Assembly (NCBI RefSeq): GCF_015352425.1
Contig: NZ_JADKNH010000004.1
Location: forward strand, 33,504-81,916
Reading direction: 5' to 3'
Length of the DNA stretch: 48,413 nt
From: Fusibacter ferrireducens
GTDB lineage: Bacteria > Bacillota > Clostridia > Peptostreptococcales > Acidaminobacteraceae
How positions within the stretch are numbered: position 1 is the first letter of the stretch; each line of letters begins with the position of its first letter. Both the position numbers and the translations under genes were made by a program. Under the pieces are notes generated by a model that searched no databases, had not been told where the DNA came from, and worked only from the letters and a program-made list of their open reading frames with translations. Positions 42,897-48,413 of the stretch are shown in pieces.

Positions 42897-45800
42897 ATGG
42901 GAAAAATAAAAAAAAAGTTTGCAAGAGTAGTCACGCTTGTATTGGTGTTGAGTGGTATTTTGGCGCCCTCAATACACGCTGAAGCGGCAACTCAAGAAAA
43001 TGTGTGGTATGGATATGCTGTTAATAATTTGAATAATTCAGTATCTCTATATGGATCTGATATTGTAAGAGATGTTCCAATTGATGAGGGTCAGAATAAG
43101 TTTGGTATCATAAAAGTGGATGTTTCAAATTTGATCAATGGTGTGCCCTTTAAAGTGGGGGGAAATATTACGAGACACGATGATGCAACATTAAATGTAG
43201 CTTACTATGTTTACGATGGCGTAAATTACGTTCTTAACGATAACTATTCTAGTTCGTGTGAACTCATTAATTCGAATTTTACACATACCATTGCGGGAAG
43301 CGATGTAACAGCCATGAAAACGGATGCGATTGATAAGGGACAAACTGAAATCTTTTTAGTTTTTAACTTTACGACGGGTGATACCTACACCTTTGCTTCT
43401 GCCCATTACGAATTACCTGTGCCAATTGAAAATGGTGTTGATACATATCAATCTAGAGGATTGACTGCGGGTAACGCATATTTTGTCGATCAGAGCATTA
43501 TTACCGTTGAGAGCTCTGATTCTAGCAATGTTACAGTGAAAGTGCCACAAGCGCCGACCGCAATAGAGGGTATAGAGAGTATTTCGGTGAGCAATTTTAC
43601 ATCTGGAGCAGATTTAAAACTGCATTTGACATCAGGTAGTGCAATTGTTGCAACAGCAAGTAATGTAAGGGAATCGGTTTACGTCTTTAACAATGTTGTT
43701 CCCAATAGCGCCAACTACTATGTAACGCAAACCATAAATGGCGTAGAAGGGATAAAATCAAATGATATAACGCCAACTTTGAGAACACCAGTAGTCAATG
43801 CAGGTGCTGGTTATGTGGATGTGAGCAATATTTATCCGTGTTCAACAGCAAAACTCTATTCAACTTCCGGAGCTTCAATCGCCATCACGCCGACAGCAAA
43901 TGGGGATGGGACATATCGGTTTAGTGGTCTAGCAGGGGGAACATCATATTATGTTAGACAGAGCATAAATGATGTTGTCAGTGCGGCTTCAAGCATCGTT
44001 AATGTATTAACGCCACAAGCGCCAACTGCAATAGCAGAAATAGAGCGTATTTCAGTGAGTAATTTCACATTTGGAGCAGATTTAAAACTGTATTTGACAT
44101 CAGGCAGTGCAATTGTTGCAACGGCAAGTAATGTAAGGGAATCTATTCACATTTTTAACAATATTGTTCCCAATAGCGCAAACTACTACGTCACGCAAAC
44201 TTTAAATGGCGTGGAAGGGATAAAATCAAATGCTATAACGCCAACTTTGGGAACGCCAATAGTCCATGCAGGTTTTGATTATGTGGATGTGAGCAATGTC
44301 TATCCCTGTTCAACAGTAAAACTATATTCAACTTCAGGATCATCAATTGCCATTACGCCAACCTCAAATGGAGATGGCACATATCGATTTAGCGATCTGG
44401 AAAGTGGTACCTCATATTATGTTAAGCAGAGTATAAATGGTATTGTCAGTGCGGCTTCAAGTATCGTTAACGTATTAGCGCCAAATGCGCCAACTGCAAC
44501 AGCGGGCATAGAGAGCATTTCAGTAAATAATTTTACATCTGGAGCAGATTTGAAACTGTATTTGACATCAGGCAGTGCGATTGTTGCAACAGCAAGTCAT
44601 GTAAAGGAATCTGTTTTTGTCTTTAACAATATCGTTCCCAATAGCGCCAATTACTATGTGACTCAAACCGTAAATGGCGTGGAAGGGAAAAAATCAAATG
44701 CTATAACACCAGCTTTGAGAACGCCAGTAGTTCAAGCAGGTTTTGGTTACGTGGATGTAAGCAACGTTTATACGGGTTCAACTGTGCAATTATATTCAAC
44801 TTCAGGATCATCAATTGCCATCACGCCAACCTCGAATGGAGATGGCACTTATCGATTTAGCGGTCTAACCGGGGGCACCTCATATTATGTTAGACAGAGC
44901 ATAAATAATGTTGTCAGTGCGGCTTCGGGTATTGTTTCCGTATTAGGGCCACAAGCGCCAACTGCAATAGCGGGCATAGAGAGTATTTCAGTGAGTAATT
45001 ATACATCTGGAGCAGACTTAAAACTGTACTTGACATCAGGCAGTGCGATTATTGCAACAGCAAGTCATGTAAGAGAACCTATTCACATCTTTAATAATGT
45101 TGTTCCCGATAGTGCCAAATACTATGTAACGCAAACTGTAAATGGCGTGGAAGGGACAAAATCAAATGCTATAACGCCAACTTTGAGAACACCAATACTC
45201 CATGCAGGCATTGGCTATGTGGATGTGAGCAATGTGTATACTGGCGCAGCTATAACCTTGTACACGACTTCCGGATCATCAATTGCCGTCACGCCAACCT
45301 CAAATGGAGATGGCACATATCGATTTAGCGGTCTAACCGAGGGCACCTCATATTATGTTAGACAGAGCATAAACAATGTTGTCAGTGCGGCTTCAAATAT
45401 CGTTACCGTGTCAGCACCACAAGCGCCAACTGTAATAGCGGGCATAGAAAGTATTTCAGTGAGTAATTATACATCTGGAGCAGATTTGAAACTGTATTTG
45501 ACATCAGGCAGTGCGATTATTGCAACAGCAAGTCATGTAACGGAACCTATTCATATCTTCAATAATGTTGTTCCTGATAGTGCCAACTACTATGTAACGC
45601 AAACTGTGAATGGCGTGGAAGGAACAAAATCAAATGCCATAACGCCATCTTTGAGAACGCCAATAATCCATGCTGGTTTTGATTATGTGGATGTGAGTAA
45701 TGTGTATACTGGTGCAACCATAACTCTTTACACGACTTCCGGATCATCAATTGTCATTACGCCAACATCAAACGGGGATGGGACATATCGATTTAGTGAT

Positions 45801-46829
45801 CTAGCTGGGGGAACACCATATTTTGTTAGACAGAGTATAAACAATGTTGTCAGTGCAGATTCAAATATCGTCACTGTATTAGCGCCACAAGCACCTACTG
45901 CAATAGCGGGCATAGAGAGTATTTCGGTAAGTAATTTTACATCTGGAGCAGATTTAAAACTGTGTTTGACATCAGGCAGTGCAATCATTGCAACAGCAAG
46001 TAATGTAACGGAATCCACTTACATCTTTAATAATGTTGTTCCCAATAGCGCTAACTACTATGTGACGCAAATCGTAAATGGCGTGGAAGGGAAAAAATCA
46101 AATGATATGACACCAGCTTTGAGAACACCAATAGTCCATGCAGGTGCCGGTTATGTGGATGTGAGCAATGTCTATCCATGTTCAACAATAAAACTATATT
46201 CAACTTCCGGCTCTTCAATTGCCATCACGCCAACAGCGAATGGGGATGGCACATATCGATTCAGTGGTCTGGCAGGGGGCACCTCATATTATGCTAGACA
46301 AAGCATAAATAATGTTATCAGTACGGCTTCAACTGTCGTCACTGTGTCTGCACCACAGACACCAACCGTAATAGCAGGCATAGAGAGCCTTTCAGTGAGT
46401 AATTTTATATTTGGAGCAGATTTAAAATTGTATTTGACATCAGGTAATGTGATTATTGCAACAGCAAGTAATGTAAGAGAATCTATTCACATTTTTGACA
46501 ATATTGTTCCTAATAGTGCTAACTATTACGTAACGCAAACTGCAAATGGTTTGGAAGGGACAAAATCAAAGGATATAACGCCAACTTTGCGAACGCCGAT
46601 AATCCATGCAGGTGCCGGTTATATAGACGTGAGCAATGTTTATCCGTGTTCAACAGTAAAACTCTATTCAACTTCAGGAGCTTCAATTGCCATCACACCA
46701 ACAGCGAATGGGGACGGCACATATCGATTTAACGATCTAGAAAGTGGCACCTCATATTATGTTAAACAGAGTATAAATGGTGTTGTAAGTGCCATGTCTA
46801 ATACCGTTATTGTGTTAGAAGATGATTAA
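42897..46829 (+). CDS. secreted repeat protein, seven 156-aa repeats, 1310 aa
   Basis: Not recognised as a named family. A Sec signal peptide (cleavage near HAEAATQ, about 30-35) is followed by a ~180-aa N-terminal domain, then seven 156-aa units to the C-terminus. Each unit has two related beta-rich ~78-aa domains: A with ESISVSNFTSGADLKLYLTS and B with YVDVSNVYPCSTVKLYSTSG and GDGTYRFSGL. No sortase motif, S-layer domain or C-terminal membrane segment is present, so the protein is released or held by its N-terminal domain. A filamentous surface or adhesive role is only an inference. A paralog follows in tandem. Confidence 0.85.
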   Translation: MGKIKKKFARVVTLVLVLSGILAPSIHAEAATQENVWYGYAVNNLNNSVSLYGSDIVRDVPIDEGQNKFGIIKVDVSNLINGVPFKVGGNITRHDDATLNVAYYVYDGVNYVLNDNYSSSCELINSNFTHTIAGSDVTAMKTDAIDKGQTEIFLVFNFTTGDTYTFASAHYELPVPIENGVDTYQSRGLTAGNAYFVDQSIITVESSDSSNVTVKVPQAPTAIEGIESISVSNFTSGADLKLHLTSGSAIVATASNVRESVYVFNNVVPNSANYYVTQTINGVEGIKSNDITPTLRTPVVNAGAGYVDVSNIYPCSTAKLYSTSGASIAITPTANGDGTYRFSGLAGGTSYYVRQSINDVVSAASSIVNVLTPQAPTAIAEIERISVSNFTFGADLKLYLTSGSAIVATASNVRESIHIFNNIVPNSANYYVTQTLNGVEGIKSNAITPTLGTPIVHAGFDYVDVSNVYPCSTVKLYSTSGSSIAITPTSNGDGTYRFSDLESGTSYYVKQSINGIVSAASSIVNVLAPNAPTATAGIESISVNNFTSGADLKLYLTSGSAIVATASHVKESVFVFNNIVPNSANYYVTQTVNGVEGKKSNAITPALRTPVVQAGFGYVDVSNVYTGSTVQLYSTSGSSIAITPTSNGDGTYRFSGLTGGTSYYVRQSINNVVSAASGIVSVLGPQAPTAIAGIESISVSNYTSGADLKLYLTSGSAIIATASHVREPIHIFNNVVPDSAKYYVTQTVNGVEGTKSNAITPTLRTPILHAGIGYVDVSNVYTGAAITLYTTSGSSIAVTPTSNGDGTYRFSGLTEGTSYYVRQSINNVVSAASNIVTVSAPQAPTVIAGIESISVSNYTSGADLKLYLTSGSAIIATASHVTEPIHIFNNVVPDSANYYVTQTVNGVEGTKSNAITPSLRTPIIHAGFDYVDVSNVYTGATITLYTTSGSSIVITPTSNGDGTYRFSDLAGGTPYFVRQSINNVVSADSNIVTVLAPQAPTAIAGIESISVSNFTSGADLKLCLTSGSAIIATASNVTESTYIFNNVVPNSANYYVTQIVNGVEGKKSNDMTPALRTPIVHAGAGYVDVSNVYPCSTIKLYSTSGSSIAITPTANGDGTYRFSGLAGGTSYYARQSINNVISTASTVVTVSAPQTPTVIAGIESLSVSNFIFGADLKLYLTSGNVIIATASNVRESIHIFDNIVPNSANYYVTQTANGLEGTKSKDITPTLRTPIIHAGAGYIDVSNVYPCSTVKLYSTSGASIAITPTANGDGTYRFNDLESGTSYYVKQSINGVVSAMSNTVIVLEDD
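43551..46826 (+). repeat. seven tandem 468-bp coding repeats
   Basis: Unit starts are 43551, 44019, 44487, 44955, 45423, 45891 and 46359: exactly 468 bp (156 codons) each, with no insertion or deletion. Units 4 and 5 share private features (SNYTSG, EPIHIF, PDSA, LYTTSG), which marks a recent duplication. Each unit is itself an ancient duplication of a ~78-codon module. Confidence 0.95.
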
Positions 46830-46865
46830 TCTCGATGCAAATGTTACAATATTGAAATAAATACA

Positions 46866-46894
46866 TTGACGAAAAAAATTGTATTGTATAGAAT
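46866..46894 (+). promoter_or_regulatory. promoter of the second repeat-protein gene
   Basis: TTGACG (46866-46871), a 17-bp spacer and TAGAAT (46889-46894), matching the layout before the first paralog. Confidence 0.7.
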
Positions 46895-46960
46895 ATAATT
46901 GAATAAAATGTATTATACTTTTGTCCGTTAAATCTAGACATAATAGGACATATTGAAATA

Positions 46961-47013
46961 CTTGATCATGATGGAAATTTAAACTCTTTTTTTCTTCGCG
47001 ATCAAGTTTTTTT
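46961..47013 (+). terminator. terminator-like hairpin in the leader of the second repeat-protein gene
   Basis: CTTGATC (46961-46967) pairs with GATCAAG (47000-47006), followed by seven T. The 5' half, CTTGATCATGATG, is identical to that before the first paralog. It lies about 70 bp after the promoter and 150 bp before the ATG. It may end the upstream gene, attenuate the downstream gene, or both. Confidence 0.75.
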
Positions 47014-47163
47014 ATTCAGAATTAAAATATTTTTTCTAAGAAAATGAGCGTGGATTTCTCGCCAAAAGGGTATGAATATCAAATGAAAATACGAAGATAT
47101 TTAGAATTTTTATTTGCATATTGCTATGGTTTGAAAGTGTAAATCGATGTGGAGGAATGTATT

Positions 47164-48413
47164 ATGGGGAAAACAAAAAAAGCGGTTGCAAGAGTAGTGA
47201 CTCTTGTATTGGTATTGGGTGGTATTTTGGCACCATCCATACCTGTTGAAGCTGCAGTTCAAGTGGGAGCGTGGTATGGATATGCTCTAGATAACTTGGA
47301 TAACACGGCATCTCTAAATGGATCTGATACTGTAAGAGATGTTCCTATTGATGAGAATCAGAATAAGTTTGGCATCATGAAAGTGGATGTTTCTAACATG
47401 ATCAATGGTGTGCCCTTTAAAGTGGGGGGACATATCACAGGACACGATGATGCAACATTATATGTAGCTTACTATGTTTATGATGGTACAAATTATGCCC
47501 TAAATATGAATTATTTTAGTTCGTGTGAACTCGTGGGTTCAAATTTTACACACACAATTGCGGGAAACGACGTAACAGATATGAAAGCGGATGCCAGCGC
47601 CAAGGGCCAGTCAGAAATATTCTTGGTTTTCAACTTTTCGAATTGGGATACTTACACCTTCGCATCTGCCTATTATGAATCACCTGTGCCAACTGTAACT
47701 GCAGGTGTAGAAAGCCTTTTAGTAAGCGATTTTATATCTGGAGCCGTTTTAAAACTCTATTCAGTAACGGAAGACGCTTTGATTGCAACGTCTCCAAGTG
47801 TGGCTGCTTCGACTTATACGTTTACAAATGTGGTACCCAATACGACGCAGTATTATGTGACGCAGACTGTGGGAAGTTGGGTGAGTGAAAATTCTTCATT
47901 TGTCAATTCTAAACTTCGGACACCAACAGCCACGGCAGGTGTGGGGTATGTGGATGTGAGCAATGTGTACACTGGTGCGACTATTTCTCTGTATAATTCT
48001 TCTGATGCATTGGTATCATCGAGTCCAACGGCAAATGGCGACGGTACATATCGATTTAGCGGACTGACTGCTGGGGATATATATTATGTCAATCAGAGCA
48101 TTAATGGTGTTGTAAGCTTAGTCTCTAGCAGCGTTACGGTGGAAGCACCTGCAGGACCATCAGCCCCCACAGCAACGGCGGGACTAGAGAGTCTTGTGGT
48201 GAGCAATTTCACATCAGGCGCTACTCTAAAGCTGTATTTGACCACAGGAGACACGCTGATTGACACGGCGACAGCCGTGACAGATGCCACCTATACGTTT
48301 ACAAATGTGGAACCGAATTCAGTGCAGTACTATGTGACCCAGACGGTCAATGGTGTTGAGAGCAGTAATTCTGCACTTGTGAATTCGACACTTCGGACGC
48401 CAGCTGCCACAGC
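47164..48413 (+). CDS. secreted repeat protein, paralog of the preceding gene, 3' end beyond window
   Basis: The frame is open from the ATG (GTGGAGG upstream) to the window edge, 416 codons. The signal peptide and N-terminal domain closely match the first paralog (RVVTLVLVLGGILAPSI, then DVPIDENQNKFGIMKVDVS). A, B and A repeat domains follow, more diverged than the near-identical units of the first gene and with a short Pro-rich linker (PAGPSAPT) before the second A domain. The C-terminus and any anchor cannot be seen. Confidence 0.85.
   Translation, partial: MGKTKKAVARVVTLVLVLGGILAPSIPVEAAVQVGAWYGYALDNLDNTASLNGSDTVRDVPIDENQNKFGIMKVDVSNMINGVPFKVGGHITGHDDATLYVAYYVYDGTNYALNMNYFSSCELVGSNFTHTIAGNDVTDMKADASAKGQSEIFLVFNFSNWDTYTFASAYYESPVPTVTAGVESLLVSDFISGAVLKLYSVTEDALIATSPSVAASTYTFTNVVPNTTQYYVTQTVGSWVSENSSFVNSKLRTPTATAGVGYVDVSNVYTGATISLYNSSDALVSSSPTANGDGTYRFSGLTAGDIYYVNQSINGVVSLVSSSVTVEAPAGPSAPTATAGLESLVVSNFTSGATLKLYLTTGDTLIDTATAVTDATYTFTNVEPNSVQYYVTQTVNGVESSNSALVNSTLRTPAAT

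Overview
The window looks like a chromosome segment from a low-GC, anaerobic Gram-positive bacterium of the class Clostridia; a Fusibacter/Acidaminobacter-like organism is my guess. The case rests on AGGAGG-type ribosome binding sites, a T-box leader before proS, SufCBDSU-type Fe-S assembly with SufU, an [FeFe]-hydrogenase maturase (HydE), a tungsten aldehyde:ferredoxin oxidoreductase and a selenocysteine module. No phage, plasmid or insertion-sequence genes and no CRISPR array were seen.

Layout. 1-228 holds a 104-bp tandem repeat; diverged relatives lie at 36.8 kb (102-bp period) and, as a fragment, at 34.6 kb. 0.3-3.3 kb carries a small gene, a DUF4153-like membrane protein and a HAD phosphatase. 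3.4-8.6 kb is the sufCBDSU operon, with a good promoter overlapped by a Fur-box-like palindrome. 8.7-10.1 kb follows with a ferritin-like/VIT1 iron transporter and a helical partner. 10.2-23 kb is housekeeping and signalling: a gamma-carbonic-anhydrase-like protein, a PAS-GAF sensor, hydE with a long structured leader, NUDIX and inositol-phosphatase-like genes, malQ, pepD, a GGDEF protein, a small exported peptide and an acyltransferase.

23.2-36.7 kb is a coherent tungsten/molybdopterin island: an AraC regulator with a 91-aa partner, divergent tungstate transporter tupABC, mogA, two moeA genes (one fused to a periplasmic-binding-protein-like domain), moaA, moaC, a MOSC protein, a tungsten aldehyde ferredoxin oxidoreductase behind a riboswitch-like leader, its radical-SAM maturase, a MoaD-like sulfur carrier and a ThiF/MoeB-like enzyme. 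Tungstate uptake, pyranopterin synthesis, metal insertion, the client enzyme and its maturase thus sit together. MoaE is not in the window.

37-42.6 kb is the selenocysteine module selA-selB-selC(tRNA-Sec), then proS under a T-box. 42.6-48.4 kb holds two tandem paralogous secreted proteins. The first has seven 468-bp repeats in exact register, each made of two related ~78-aa domains; the second runs off the window. Both genes are preceded by the same promoter plus terminator-like hairpin.
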